Shown one piece after another: positions 46,103 through 54,680 of a DNA stretch of 64,000 nt. The DNA comes from Clostridiales bacterium (lineage in GTDB: Bacteria > Bacillota > Clostridia > Oscillospirales > Acutalibacteraceae): positions 1 through 64,000 of the forward strand of contig JAAWSO010000003.1 of the NCBI GenBank assembly GCA_022801595.1, given 5' to 3'. Position 1 is the first letter of the stretch. Each line of letters opens with the position of its first letter. Position numbers and translations under genes: made by a program. The notes under the pieces were generated by a model, which saw only the letters and a list, made by a program, of their open reading frames with translations, was not told where the DNA came from and ran no database searches.

Positions 46103-46107
46103 TTCTA

Positions 46108-46136
46108 ATTATATCTCGATTTTACATATATTACAA
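46108..46136 (-). promoter_or_regulatory. Promoter of the EF-G-like gene
   Basis: Minus-strand TTGTAA (46136-46131), 17 bases, TATAAT (46113-46108); the transcript would include the leader hairpin. Confidence 0.65.
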
Positions 46137-46251
46137 GAAAAATCCCTGCCAAATGGAAATTTCCGCACAATACCTAATTTCTAATTTTAAATTATAGTGA
46201 ATTACACGAAAGCCATTTTCCACAAACCAGGCGCTTGCCAATCCTGCGGCA

Positions 46252-46285
46252 GAAAAATCCCCCTGCCACAGGAGGGGACAGGGGG
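46252..46285 (-). terminator. Terminator after fba
   Basis: CCCCCTG / CAGGGGG stem; on the minus strand it is followed by ATTTTTCTG. Confidence 0.75.
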
Positions 46286-46315
46286 AAACGTCCGCCGGTT
46301 TCCGGGAACGAAAGG

Positions 46316-47254
46316 TTAGATTTTATGGTCGCAACCCAAAACATTCTGGATCTTATGAGCAACCATGTCCTTAATGGCCGCGCGGGCAGGGCCAAGGTAT
46401 TGGCGAGGATCAAAATGCTCGGGATGCTCGGCGAAATATTTTCGGATCGTGCCGGTCATGGCCAACCGCAGATCGGAGTCGATGTTGATCTTGCAAACCG
46501 CCATCTTAGCCGCCTCGCGGAGCATATCCTCGGGAATGCCGATTGCGTCCGGCATATTGCCGCCGTTTTGGTTGATCATCTGCACAAACTCGGGAATAAC
46601 CGAGGACGCGCCGTGGAGCACGATGGGGAAGCCTGGCAGCCGCTGAGAAACCTCTTGGAGGATATCGAAGCGGAGCTGGGGCTTTTGCCCTGGCTTAAAT
46701 TTGTAAGCGCCATGGCTGGTTCCGATGGCAATCGCCAAAGAATCCACGCCGGTACGCTCCACAAAATCCTGCACTTGAGCCGGATTGGTGTAAGAAGCGT
46801 CCTCGTCGCTGACGTTGACGTCGTCCTCAATGCCAGCCAAACGGCCCAGCTCCCCCTCTACCGTCACGCCTTTGGAATGGGCATACTCCACCACTTTCTT
46901 GGTCAGGGCCACATTGTCCTCATAATCGTGGTGGGAGCCGTCGATCATCACAGAGGTAAAACCGCCGTCCACACAGTCTTTACACAATTCAAAGGAATCG
47001 CCATGATCCAAATGCAGGGCGATGGGAAGCTGAGGATTTTCCTGCAAAGCGGCCTCCACCAGCTTCACCAGGTAAGTATGATTGGCGTACTTGCGCGCGC
47101 CGGCGGACACCTGCAAGATCACCGGGGCATTGAGCTCACTGCACGCCTCGGTAATCCCCTGCACAATTTCCATGTTGTTGACGTTAAACGCGCCGATGGC
47201 ATAGCCGCCCTCATACGCTTTTTTGAACATTTCGGTAGTATTTACCAGTGCCAT
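46316..47254 (-). CDS. fba: Fructose-bisphosphate aldolase, class II
   Basis: 312-residue zinc-dependent aldolase of glycolysis. Features: AYEGGYAIGAFNVNNME at the N-terminus, catalytic aspartate in LHLDHGDSFELC near 82, zinc ligands including H in ASYTNP/GTSHGAYK near 178, and the C-terminal GASSVIPEFV loop near 205. Start at 47254 follows AGGAGTG by 9 bases; longer in-frame codons upstream look non-coding. Tagatose-bisphosphate aldolase is a less likely relative. Confidence 0.93.
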   Translation of the reverse strand: MALVNTTEMFKKAYEGGYAIGAFNVNNMEIVQGITEACSELNAPVILQVSAGARKYANHTYLVKLVEAALQENPQLPIALHLDHGDSFELCKDCVDGGFTSVMIDGSHHDYEDNVALTKKVVEYAHSKGVTVEGELGRLAGIEDDVNVSDEDASYTNPAQVQDFVERTGVDSLAIAIGTSHGAYKFKPGQKPQLRFDILQEVSQRLPGFPIVLHGASSVIPEFVQMINQNGGNMPDAIGIPEDMLREAAKMAVCKINIDSDLRLAMTGTIRKYFAEHPEHFDPRQYLGPARAAIKDMVAHKIQNVLGCDHKI

Positions 47255-47558
47255 TGGAATCACACTCCTAAAAATTTTACAATACTTGACGACGGAACCG
47301 CCACAGGCTGCCGGGGATGTACCAAAAACCACAGGGGAAGGAATCCTACTTCCTCCCTTCTCCATTGCCCGGTATCCTTGGGATGTTCCCATCTATGGCA
47401 TCATTATATCACATTTTTTTGAAAAACAATAGATTTTTATGGAAAAAACACAAAATTTTCGTTAACTAAGTTTTCTTTTCTTTCAGAAAAGTAAGAAAAC
47501 ATGGTTGTTGCTGATTCCCCAGCGAAGCTTATGGGAAACCAGCATTGGACGAAACTAT

Positions 47559-47665
47559 CCCATTGCTTTCAAGGGGCAATGGGAGTTGGGAAAAGATTGA
47601 GCGCGACGTCTGGAGTTCAAGGTTTCATCTAGCAGAACGAGGGACCAGCGACTCGCGGGAGCCAA
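47559..47665 (-). repeat. Dispersed intergenic repeat, copy R4, fused to the end of the glycosylase gene
   Basis: On the minus strand: GTCCCTCGTTCTG, ATGAAACCTTGAACTCC, GACGTCGCGCTCAATCTT, then a CCCATTGC...GCAATGGG hairpin (47583-47559). The core matches R1-R3, R5 and R6. Here the repeat overlaps the last codons of the glycosylase gene and supplies its stop. The rest of 47255-47558 holds no gene. Confidence 0.55.
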
Positions 47666-48515
47666 CAGATGACTCATCGGTGAAGATTTTGGGGTTGCTG
47701 CGGCTGTAGTGGAAAATGTACTGCTGGGCAATCCCAGCATATTCCCCAAAATCCTCCGGCCGATATCCGGGGAAAAGGGCTTCCATAGCCCGCTTCATCC
47801 AAACGTCCATCGGGAATGCCTCCAGCCGATGAAGCCCATACAGCAACGCGCATTCCGCCACCTTAGGCCCCACACCCACGATCTGCATGAGGGACGCCCT
47901 GGCTTCCTCCATGGGCATAACGCGCAACGCCTCCAAGTCTACCTGGCCGGCCGATACTAACTGCGCCGCGCTAAGCAAATATTTTGCCCGGAAGCCACTG
48001 CGCAAAGGGGCCAAATCTTCCACTGTTAGGGCAGCCATCCGCTCCGGGGTAGGAAACAGAAAACCGTCCTGTGTCCGCTGGCCAAAATGTTCGCACAGCC
48101 GCTGCACAATCCCCTTGATCCGGGGAATATTATTGTTTTGGGAAAGGATAAAAGAGCACAGCGCCTCCCAAGGGTCTTGACGCAAAAGCCGAATTCCTGG
48201 CGCAAACTCGGCCATTGGGGTTAGGCCTGGGTGGGCCTGGCAAAGCTGGGCCCTAGCTCCGGCATAATCAAAATCCAAGTCAAAATAATCGGCCCAGATG
48301 ATGGAAAAATCCTTTGGAGAAACACCCTCCAACACGATGGCTTTGGCGTCAATATCCTCCCGAATCAAAATCGCCTTGCCATTTACCATGCCCCGGAAGG
48401 CGCCATCCTCCGTTTTCTCCCAACGGAAACACTGCCCGCATTCCAGAGTTTGGGCTAGGTCAAAGTCAATGGTGAGCGGGATTTCCACGCCCCGCCCGGT
48501 TTGATGAAAATTCAT
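47625..48515 (-). CDS. 8-oxoguanine DNA glycosylase (OGG type)
   Basis: 296-residue bifunctional base-excision repair enzyme. It has an N-terminal OGG domain with TLECGQCFRW near 25, a helix-hairpin-helix ending in VGVGPKVAE with the catalytic lysine near 218, and the conserved aspartate in FPMDVWMKR near 236. The start at 48515 follows AAAGGAT at good spacing; an ATG four codons earlier overlaps that site. The final 12 or so residues (after KIFTDES) come from repeat R4 and look added rather than ancestral. Confidence 0.9.
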   Translation of the reverse strand: MNFHQTGRGVEIPLTIDFDLAQTLECGQCFRWEKTEDGAFRGMVNGKAILIREDIDAKAIVLEGVSPKDFSIIWADYFDLDFDYAGARAQLCQAHPGLTPMAEFAPGIRLLRQDPWEALCSFILSQNNNIPRIKGIVQRLCEHFGQRTQDGFLFPTPERMAALTVEDLAPLRSGFRAKYLLSAAQLVSAGQVDLEALRVMPMEEARASLMQIVGVGPKVAECALLYGLHRLEAFPMDVWMKRAMEALFPGYRPEDFGEYAGIAQQYIFHYSRSNPKIFTDESSVGSRESLVPRSAR

Positions 48516-48752
48516 GGTTTTCCCCATCCTTTTTCTGCGTTTTGTTGAAAACCATCGTCCTTTTCGACAAGGTATGTGGTAGAACAATATGGCTTGACAA
48601 TGATCATCATACCATATCTTGTGGCAAAAAAACAGGGTTTCTTTTTCGAAATTTTCCTTAATTTTTCGTTACGAAAGGATTATACAGTTTGTTGAACCAG
48701 AAAAATTATACGAAAAGTTGATGGAAAATCGTCGGAAAAATAGAGGATTTGC

Positions 48753-49018
48753 GTTTCCACAATTTGATTGTGGAAAGTGTGGAAAAAGGGAAAATCCTTG
48801 CTTTCCCCCACTTATTAACACTTTCCACAGGGTTTTCCACATTCTCCCCAAGGTTTTCCCCAGAAAAAGGCCCCCTCCCTTCGTTGATTACCCTTCGTAA
48901 TAATTCCATCGGATTTCCGGCCTTGCCCAAAAAATAAAATAACTGGTTGTATATTTGAATATTCCTTCCAAAAGAGAGAAAAATATTGTCAACCAAAACT
49001 TTTTCCACATTTTCCACA
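48753..49018 (+). promoter_or_regulatory. Cluster of DnaA-box-like motifs
   Basis: Seven NTTTCCACA nonamers: 48753-48761 (+), 48769-48777 (-), 48778-48786 (-), 48821-48829 (+), 48833-48841 (+), 49001-49009 (+), 49010-49018 (+). Four read TTTTCCACA, one change from the TTATCCACA consensus. The first two form an inverted repeat around ATTTGAT. The surroundings are AT-rich. Could be a DnaA-binding regulatory or titration site, or part of a replication origin. Confidence 0.45.
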
Positions 49019-49060
49019 AAGTTTTCCAACACCATTCTAAAAGAGACGAGGATGAAAAAC

Positions 49061-49324
49061 ATGATACGAGGAATCAACCGACAAATTATTGACGTACAGG
49101 ACACTGGCAGCACGTATTACGAACGGGCCTATTTGGTGGTCAAACCGGAATTCGCCAGCGCGGAACGGGAGCTTTTGGAAAAAGAAGCCCGCAAGGTTCT
49201 CAAAAGCATGGACGCCCCTTCCGGCATGAAACGGGCCAACACCAAGCTGGCTTGGTTCATCCGGCTCCTGGCTGCCGCCGGCCTGGGCGCTGGAATCATG
49301 GCGATTTGCGCGTTTGCTTTTTGA
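49061..49324 (+). CDS. Small membrane protein, conserved-type, unknown function
   Basis: 87 residues: cytoplasmic N-terminal domain with MIRGINRQIIDVQDTGSTYY and a charged helix, then a single C-terminal membrane helix (about 64-86). I know similar short proteins with an IRGxNRQxIxVxDTGxxYxER start from Clostridia, but no function. The second ATG (49061) has GAGGA 8 bases upstream; the first, at 49052, abuts it. The DnaA-box cluster ends 40 bases upstream. Confidence 0.75.
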   Translation: MIRGINRQIIDVQDTGSTYYERAYLVVKPEFASAERELLEKEARKVLKSMDAPSGMKRANTKLAWFIRLLAAAGLGAGIMAICAFAF

Positions 49325-49422
49325 GAATCCGTCCCGTCCATTGATCAAAAATGGTCAGTTATTCTCCCAAAAATATCCTGGTACGAAAATCAGATAAATT
49401 TCACGTTTTTGTTACCATTTCT

Positions 49423-49451
49423 TTGTTTTCTATGCTATAATATGCTATAAT
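49423..49451 (+). promoter_or_regulatory. Promoter of rlmB
   Basis: TTGTTT (49423-49428), 17 bases, TATAAT (49446-49451) preceded by TGC (extended -10). A tandem ATGCTATAAT duplication gives two possible -10 boxes. Confidence 0.6.
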
Positions 49452-49522
49452 ATTTGAGATCATGCATCTGGATAGTTTTTCAAAGATGTCAACAATACGA
49501 GAATTTGAGGAGTTTTTGACCA

Positions 49523-50302
49523 ATGCAGGAAACGAAACATCAACGGGAATCCCAGCGGGGCGACGATATCATCGCTGGAAGAAACGCGGTCCAGGAGGCA
49601 CTGCGGTCTGGCCGGACCATCGACAGCCTATACGTTGCCCGCGGAAACCATACCGGTTCCCTGGCCGCCCTGATTGCCAAGGCGAAAGAGCAAGGCGTCG
49701 CCATTAAAGAGGCCGACGCCCGAAAGCTGGATTTCCTGTGCGGCAATGCCAACCATCAAGGGGTGGTCGCCGTGGCCGCCGTGAAGGAATACGCCTCCGT
49801 CGAGGACATGTTCACTCTGGCGCAGCAGCGCGGGGAAGCTCCCTTTATTATTCTGGCCGACGAGCTGGAAGACCCCCACAATCTAGGCGCGATTCTGCGG
49901 ACGGCCGAGTGCGCCGGCGCCCACGGCGTGATCATCCCTCGCCGCCGTTCGGTTGGCCTGACCTATGCAGTAGGCAAGGCCTCCGCCGGCGCGGTGGAAT
50001 ATGTGCCGGTTGCCCGCGTCACCAATATGGCGGCCGCCGTGGAGGAGCTTAAGGAGCGGGGGGTTTGGGTTTACGCTGCCGACCTGGACGGTGAAACCTG
50101 GTGCGGCGTGGACTATTCCGGCCCGGTGGCGCTGGTGATCGGCAACGAGGGCCATGGCGTCAGCCGCCTGGTCAAGGAAAAATCCGACTTTGTCGTCACC
50201 CTGCCCATGGCTGGCCAGATAAGCTCCCTCAACGCTTCCGTGGCCTGTGGCATTTTGTGCTACGAGGTTGCCCGGCAGCGTCAGGGATTGCGGGCCAGAT
50301 AA
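49523..50302 (+). CDS. rlmB: 23S rRNA 2'-O-ribose methyltransferase RlmB (SpoU/TrmH family)
   Basis: 259 residues: small N-terminal substrate-binding domain (about 15-90, IIAGRNAVQEAL), then the knotted SPOUT domain with motif 1 LEDPHNLGAILRTAEC, motif 2 IGNEGHGVSRL near 210 and motif 3 LNASVACGILCYE. Uses AdoMet to methylate a guanosine ribose in 23S rRNA. GAGGAG 10 bases before the ATG. Start of a plus-strand unit with the following large gene. Other TrmH-family targets are possible. Confidence 0.92.
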   Translation: MQETKHQRESQRGDDIIAGRNAVQEALRSGRTIDSLYVARGNHTGSLAALIAKAKEQGVAIKEADARKLDFLCGNANHQGVVAVAAVKEYASVEDMFTLAQQRGEAPFIILADELEDPHNLGAILRTAECAGAHGVIIPRRRSVGLTYAVGKASAGAVEYVPVARVTNMAAAVEELKERGVWVYAADLDGETWCGVDYSGPVALVIGNEGHGVSRLVKEKSDFVVTLPMAGQISSLNASVACGILCYEVARQRQGLRAR

Positions 50303-50385
50303 AGCTTCCCACCCCGAACCTGGTTGTTTCCAATCGAACCAACTTGTGAGGAATGTTTAACGACCGATTTAGGAGCGTAGAGTAT

Positions 50386-53300
50386 ATGATGAAAAACAAG
50401 AAAAAGAAAGCTGCGCAGGCATTGGAGGATCAAGATCTGTACGAGGAAATCATGTCGGAGGCCAAGCGTCTCCGCACCCTCGACAACATCAAGGAACGCC
50501 CCAACTCGGTGCGGACCCGTCCGGCCGAGCAGCCTGCCCCGGAAAAACCGGCTTCTCCTCCTGCTGCTCCGGAGATCCCCCAGCCTCCTATGCCGGAGGT
50601 TCCCCAGCAGCCTCAGCGGCCGTCGGGCAATGAGATTTCCGCCCAAGCGCCCGTCAAGGAAAAAAAGAAAAAAGGATTCTCCTGGTTTCACAAAAAGAAA
50701 AAGACAGAAGAATTCGACGATTGGATTCCCGATACTGGGGAGGAAACCGACGATATTTACTACGGCTTGAAATTAAAGCCCATTGAGGAATACAAAAAGG
50801 AATATGAGGCAAGCGGACGCAGCCAGACGGCCAGCGAGCCCACCTCTTCCTTCGCTTACCTGTTCGACCGGACCCAGCAGCTCCCCGACCTTTCGGAAAA
50901 ATTTGAGGAATTGCACAAGGAACGGCAGGAACGGGTCGCCCAAGCCGCTTTGGAAGCCGGTGTGGAAACCGACGATATTTTCTCCTTGTGTAAGGAAAAA
51001 AGCGACCTGGATTTCGACTATGACGAATGGAAGCGGAATACCCAGTCGATCCCGATTATCAAAGAAGCAGATTTAGCCGCTGCGCAGGCCGCGCAAACCA
51101 CGGCGCAGTCGGAGCCGGTTGCCCAACCTGCCCCAGCCGCTCAGCCGGTGATGGACGCCACTCCGACGCCGTCCGCCCCAATGGGGACAGAAGCTTTGGA
51201 AGCTGCCGCTGCCACGGCGGTTTCCCCACAGCCCGAACCGGCGGCGCAATCCCAGCCCCAGCCGGTTTCCGCCCAGGATGACCTGCCAATCGATCCACCG
51301 GCAGCCGTCAGCTCCGACACCTTGCAGTTTAAGGTGCTCAACCGCTTCCCCAACGGCCTGAAAAAGCCGGAAACCCGGCTGCCGGTGGAAGTGAACGCTT
51401 CCGACTCCATAGAAGCCAAAGAACTGGAAGTGGAACAATTGATCCAGCAAGCGCTGAATCAAGTCAAGTCCACCAGCTCCATTTTCGAGCGGGTCGCCCG
51501 TTCTTCCCAGGATGATATTCTGGATATCCTGGAGGAATCCTCCATAGGCACGCCAGAGCCGCAAACCGTTTCGGAGATTGCGCAAAACATTTCCGAAAAT
51601 ACCCATAAGGAAGCCCTTTCTGACATCGAACAAGCGGTGGAAGCCGCCCAGGCAGAAACAGCAGTCAAAATCGACGAAATGCCTCAGCCAGCCGTTCCAG
51701 CCCCTGAACCGGAGGTTCCCGCCCCCAAAGAGCCGCTGGATCGTTACCGCTTCCATCAGCGTCCCGTTCGTATCTTTAAACTGACCAACGTGGACAAGAT
51801 TGTGGAGGAGGAAATCAAAAATTTTATTGTCCCTCCAGCCGTGTCCAACCCAGTCCCGCTCCCATCTCCCCAGTCGGAAAGCCAACCAGCTTTTTCCGAG
51901 CCGGCGGAAACGACCGGGCCTGATACCACGGAACCTATGCCGAAGACTGTACCTCCTGCCCCAGAAGGCGCCCAGGCACAGCCTCCAGCAGCCGCGGCCG
52001 GAGAGGGCAGCACCCGTTCCATGCCAAAAATCACTCCCATACCCTTGAAAAAGCCAGATTTCCAGCCGCCCCAAGCGGATTTGGAACCGCCGGCAGAAAA
52101 AACCTCCCAGCATTCGGAGCCTTTGCTTTCCCGCCATCGAAAGCGCAATAAATTTGAATTACCGCCGGAGGATGGCGAACCGGTACATAAAAAGAAACGG
52201 TTCCTCTTAAAAGGAGACGACGAGGAAGACAACGATCCTGAGGATGAATTCCAGCCGCCTTTGCCGGAACTGGAGGATTACAACAGTCCCGACGACATCG
52301 GCGCGGTCTCTACGGAGCTAAACGCCAGCGTCCGGGAGCTTACCCTGCGGATGCTGGTCGCCGGCCTTTGCTCCGTTATTTCAGTAGGGATCGGTTTTGC
52401 ATTTGAATGGTTCTTATGGAATCAGAACCTTTCTTTGGTATACCTGATTTTGAATCTGGTCTTTCTTTTGATTCCGTCCGCTTTCTGTTACATGACCATA
52501 TTCCACGGGATTCGTTCCCTAGTCAAGCTGCAGGCCAGCTCCGACAGCAGCGTAGCGGTGGCTCTTTTGGCCGGGATTATTCACGCGGTTTCCTTGTTCT
52601 TTGCCCAAGGCGATGTGATGCATGGCAATATCCATTTGTATTCGTCCATCGCGATTGGGGCCCTTTTCCTCAATACCCTGGGTAAATTCTCTATGGTATA
52701 CCGGATCCGAAAAAACTTTAAATTTATTACCTCGTCGGAAAGCCGGTGCAGCGTGGAAATATACGACGACTATAACATTGCCATTCAGCTAGCCAAAGAC
52801 TGCATTTCCGAAACGCCCCATATCGCCTATCAGCGGAGAACCCGGTTCCTAAAAGGGTTCCTGCGGAATTCCTATGAGCCGGACCCCAGCGAAAACACCT
52901 CTCAAATCGTGGCGCCGATTGCGTTCGTGGCCTCTCTGGTTCTGTGTATCGTATGCAGCATCATTACCGGAAACGCCATCAGCGGCCTGACTGCCTTTGC
53001 CGTTGCCACCTGTATTTGTACCCCGATTGCCAACATGCTTTGCGTCAATCTGCCCATCGCCCGGCTCTGCCGGATTGCCCGGCAAAACGGCGCTATGATG
53101 GTCGGGTACAAGACCATTGAAGCGGTCAGCGAAACCAACGCCGTAATGGTGGATTCCACCGACCTATTCCCAAAAGGCTCCATTTCCCTGAGCGGCATGA
53201 AAACCTTTGGCGAAAAGCGGATTGACCGGGCGATTCTGGACGCTGCCGCTTTGATGTCCGCCACAGGCGGCACCCTGCGGGAAGTCTTTGAAACGGTGAT

Positions 53301-53985
53301 TGAGGAACGTAAGGGCAAGCTGCCGCCTGTGGAAAATGTAAAATATGAGGACAAGGCCGGCATCATCGGCTGGGTCGCCGGCAAACAGATTTTGGTCGGC
53401 AACCGGGAGATGCTTCACAAGTATCATGTCAACCCGCCGGAATTGGACTTTGAGCGGCAATATGTCAGCAGAAGCAAACAAGTCATTTACCTTGCTGTGG
53501 AGCGGGAACTGGTGGCTATGTTTATCCTGACCTATGAGCCGGACCGGAAAATGGCCTTAGAAATCCAGCGTTTGGAGCAAAACGGCATTGCCATGATCGT
53601 GCGCACGCTGGACCCCAACATCACGCCGGAATTCCTGGCCAAACGGTTCGACTTAGACCCAAGAGCCATTCATATCCTGCCCTCCCGGCTGGGCGAACAC
53701 TGCGACAACGCCCTCAACGAGATTGCGGAGGAAGCGGACGTTACTCTGGCAACCAGGGGCAAAGCGTATTCCATGATGCGGATGCTGGCTGCCTGTATCC
53801 GTCAAAAAGGGAACATTTCCATCGCGGTGGTCTTGCAAACAGTTTCCATTATTTTAGGCTTTGTGCTGGTTGCCTTCTTTGCCTGCTGCTCCGCGTTTGG
53901 ACAGCTTAGCACCCTGGCAATCCTCATTTATGAGCTGTTCTGGAGCCTGACCATCCTGCTCATCCCCCGCATCCGAAGACCCTAA
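50386..53985 (+). CDS. Degenerate P-type ATPase-like membrane protein with long disordered N-terminus
   Basis: 1199 residues. Residues about 1-650 are cytoplasmic, rich in Pro, Ala, Glu and Lys, with poly-Lys patches (KKKK) and repeated ETDDIxx motifs, and appear mostly disordered. Then a P1B-like membrane part: helices near 654, 680, 718, 745, 841 and 863, with CICTP near 875 where metal ATPases have CPC. The cytoplasmic domain after helix 6 has VDSTDLFPKG (D near 922) in place of DKTGTLT; the later TGD and GDGxND motifs are lost too (VRTLDPNIT, GEHCDNAL). Two helices near 1145 and 1172 end the protein. So it keeps the fold but probably not the pump cycle. Likely a scaffold or sensor; role unknown. 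ATG at 50386 follows AGGAG. Ends at repeat R5. Confidence 0.8.
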   Translation: MMKNKKKKAAQALEDQDLYEEIMSEAKRLRTLDNIKERPNSVRTRPAEQPAPEKPASPPAAPEIPQPPMPEVPQQPQRPSGNEISAQAPVKEKKKKGFSWFHKKKKTEEFDDWIPDTGEETDDIYYGLKLKPIEEYKKEYEASGRSQTASEPTSSFAYLFDRTQQLPDLSEKFEELHKERQERVAQAALEAGVETDDIFSLCKEKSDLDFDYDEWKRNTQSIPIIKEADLAAAQAAQTTAQSEPVAQPAPAAQPVMDATPTPSAPMGTEALEAAAATAVSPQPEPAAQSQPQPVSAQDDLPIDPPAAVSSDTLQFKVLNRFPNGLKKPETRLPVEVNASDSIEAKELEVEQLIQQALNQVKSTSSIFERVARSSQDDILDILEESSIGTPEPQTVSEIAQNISENTHKEALSDIEQAVEAAQAETAVKIDEMPQPAVPAPEPEVPAPKEPLDRYRFHQRPVRIFKLTNVDKIVEEEIKNFIVPPAVSNPVPLPSPQSESQPAFSEPAETTGPDTTEPMPKTVPPAPEGAQAQPPAAAAGEGSTRSMPKITPIPLKKPDFQPPQADLEPPAEKTSQHSEPLLSRHRKRNKFELPPEDGEPVHKKKRFLLKGDDEEDNDPEDEFQPPLPELEDYNSPDDIGAVSTELNASVRELTLRMLVAGLCSVISVGIGFAFEWFLWNQNLSLVYLILNLVFLLIPSAFCYMTIFHGIRSLVKLQASSDSSVAVALLAGIIHAVSLFFAQGDVMHGNIHLYSSIAIGALFLNTLGKFSMVYRIRKNFKFITSSESRCSVEIYDDYNIAIQLAKDCISETPHIAYQRRTRFLKGFLRNSYEPDPSENTSQIVAPIAFVASLVLCIVCSIITGNAISGLTAFAVATCICTPIANMLCVNLPIARLCRIARQNGAMMVGYKTIEAVSETNAVMVDSTDLFPKGSISLSGMKTFGEKRIDRAILDAAALMSATGGTLREVFETVIEERKGKLPPVENVKYEDKAGIIGWVAGKQILVGNREMLHKYHVNPPELDFERQYVSRSKQVIYLAVERELVAMFILTYEPDRKMALEIQRLEQNGIAMIVRTLDPNITPEFLAKRFDLDPRAIHILPSRLGEHCDNALNEIAEEADVTLATRGKAYSMMRMLAACIRQKGNISIAVVLQTVSIILGFVLVAFFACCSAFGQLSTLAILIYELFWSLTILLIPRIRRP

Positions 53986-54115
53986 TAGGCCAGCAAGCTG
54001 GCATTTCGCCCGTCTCTGGCTCTGATGGGCGAACATTTGAAACGCAAGCGTCGCACCCGATCTTTTCTCCCACTCCCGTCGCTTCCAAAGAGCAACGGAA
54101 AAAATCAATGAATTC
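53986..54115 (+). repeat. Dispersed intergenic repeat, copy R5
   Basis: Starts right at the stop codon: TTCGCCCGTCTCTGGCTCTGATGGGCG, spaced as in R1 and R6, then TTTGAAACGCAAGCGTCGC and CCGATCTTTTCTCCCACTCCC, GCTTCCAAAGAGCAACGG. A GCGCACAG terminator follows. Confidence 0.65.
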
Positions 54116-54158
54116 CCAAACAAGCCTTAGCAAAAAAACCACATACGAAAATATTTCT

Positions 54159-54194
54159 AAGCGCACAGAGAATCTTTCCCTGTGCGCTTTTTTA
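54159..54194 (+). terminator. Terminator beyond repeat R5
   Basis: AAGCGCACAG / CTGTGCGCTT stem followed by TTTTTTATA, near-identical in stem sequence to the terminator after ypeB. Confidence 0.8.
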
Positions 54195-54236
54195 TACCCA
54201 AAAATTTATATTTTTTGGATAAGAAGGAAAAATTTC

Positions 54237-54265
54237 TTGACAAGAAAACCTGTATGTAGTATAGT
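54237..54265 (+). promoter_or_regulatory. Promoter of the GntR/ABC operon
   Basis: TTGACA (54237-54242), 17 bases, TATAGT (54260-54265), about 45 bases before the GntR start. Confidence 0.75.
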
Positions 54266-54285
54266 TAATTACACAAGTAATTAAC
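54264..54285 (+). promoter_or_regulatory. Operator of the GntR/ABC operon
   Basis: Perfect dyad GTTAATTAC-ACAA-GTAATTAAC overlapping the end of the -10 box and the likely transcription start, a good site for repression by the operon's own GntR protein. Confidence 0.6.
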
Positions 54286-54311
54286 CAATTAAGCAAGCGA
54301 GGTGGTGAGCC

Positions 54312-54680
54312 ATGCATCTGGATCATAAGAGTGAAATCCCCATCTACCTGCAAATCGCTAGGGAGATTGAGGACGCCATTTTCATCGGTGCGTTTGAAGA
54401 AGAAACCCAAATCCCCTCCACCACGGAAATTTCTATGAGCCTGAAGATCAATCCGGCTACGGTGCTCAAAGGCATCAATCTTCTGGTGGACGAGGGCATC
54501 ATCTATAAGAAACGAGGGCTTGGCATGTTTGTTTGCGAAGGCGCGTCCACAACCATCAAAGAAAAACGGCAAAAAGAATTTTATCAAAACTATGTAAAAC
54601 CATTGATTTCCGAAGCAAAAAAACTAGATCTCCAGCTCCCGGAAATGATGAAGCTGCTAGAAAGAGGGTTTGAAGAATGA
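54312..54680 (+). CDS. GntR-family (YtrA/YhcF type) transcriptional regulator
   Basis: 122 residues: winged helix-turn-helix (about 10-76, IPIYLQIAREIEDAI ... PSTTEISMSLKINPATVLKG) and a short helical tail, the YtrA subfamily layout that lacks a large ligand domain. Such regulators repress their own ABC transporter operons and often respond to wall-active antibiotics. GAGGTGG before the ATG. ATGA overlap with the ATPase gene. Confidence 0.92.
   Translation: MHLDHKSEIPIYLQIAREIEDAIFIGAFEEETQIPSTTEISMSLKINPATVLKGINLLVDEGIIYKKRGLGMFVCEGASTTIKEKRQKEFYQNYVKPLISEAKKLDLQLPEMMKLLERGFEE

Noticed and set aside
54192..54587. Antisense open frame over the GntR gene
   Set aside because: Shadow of the well-supported GntR gene and its promoter.
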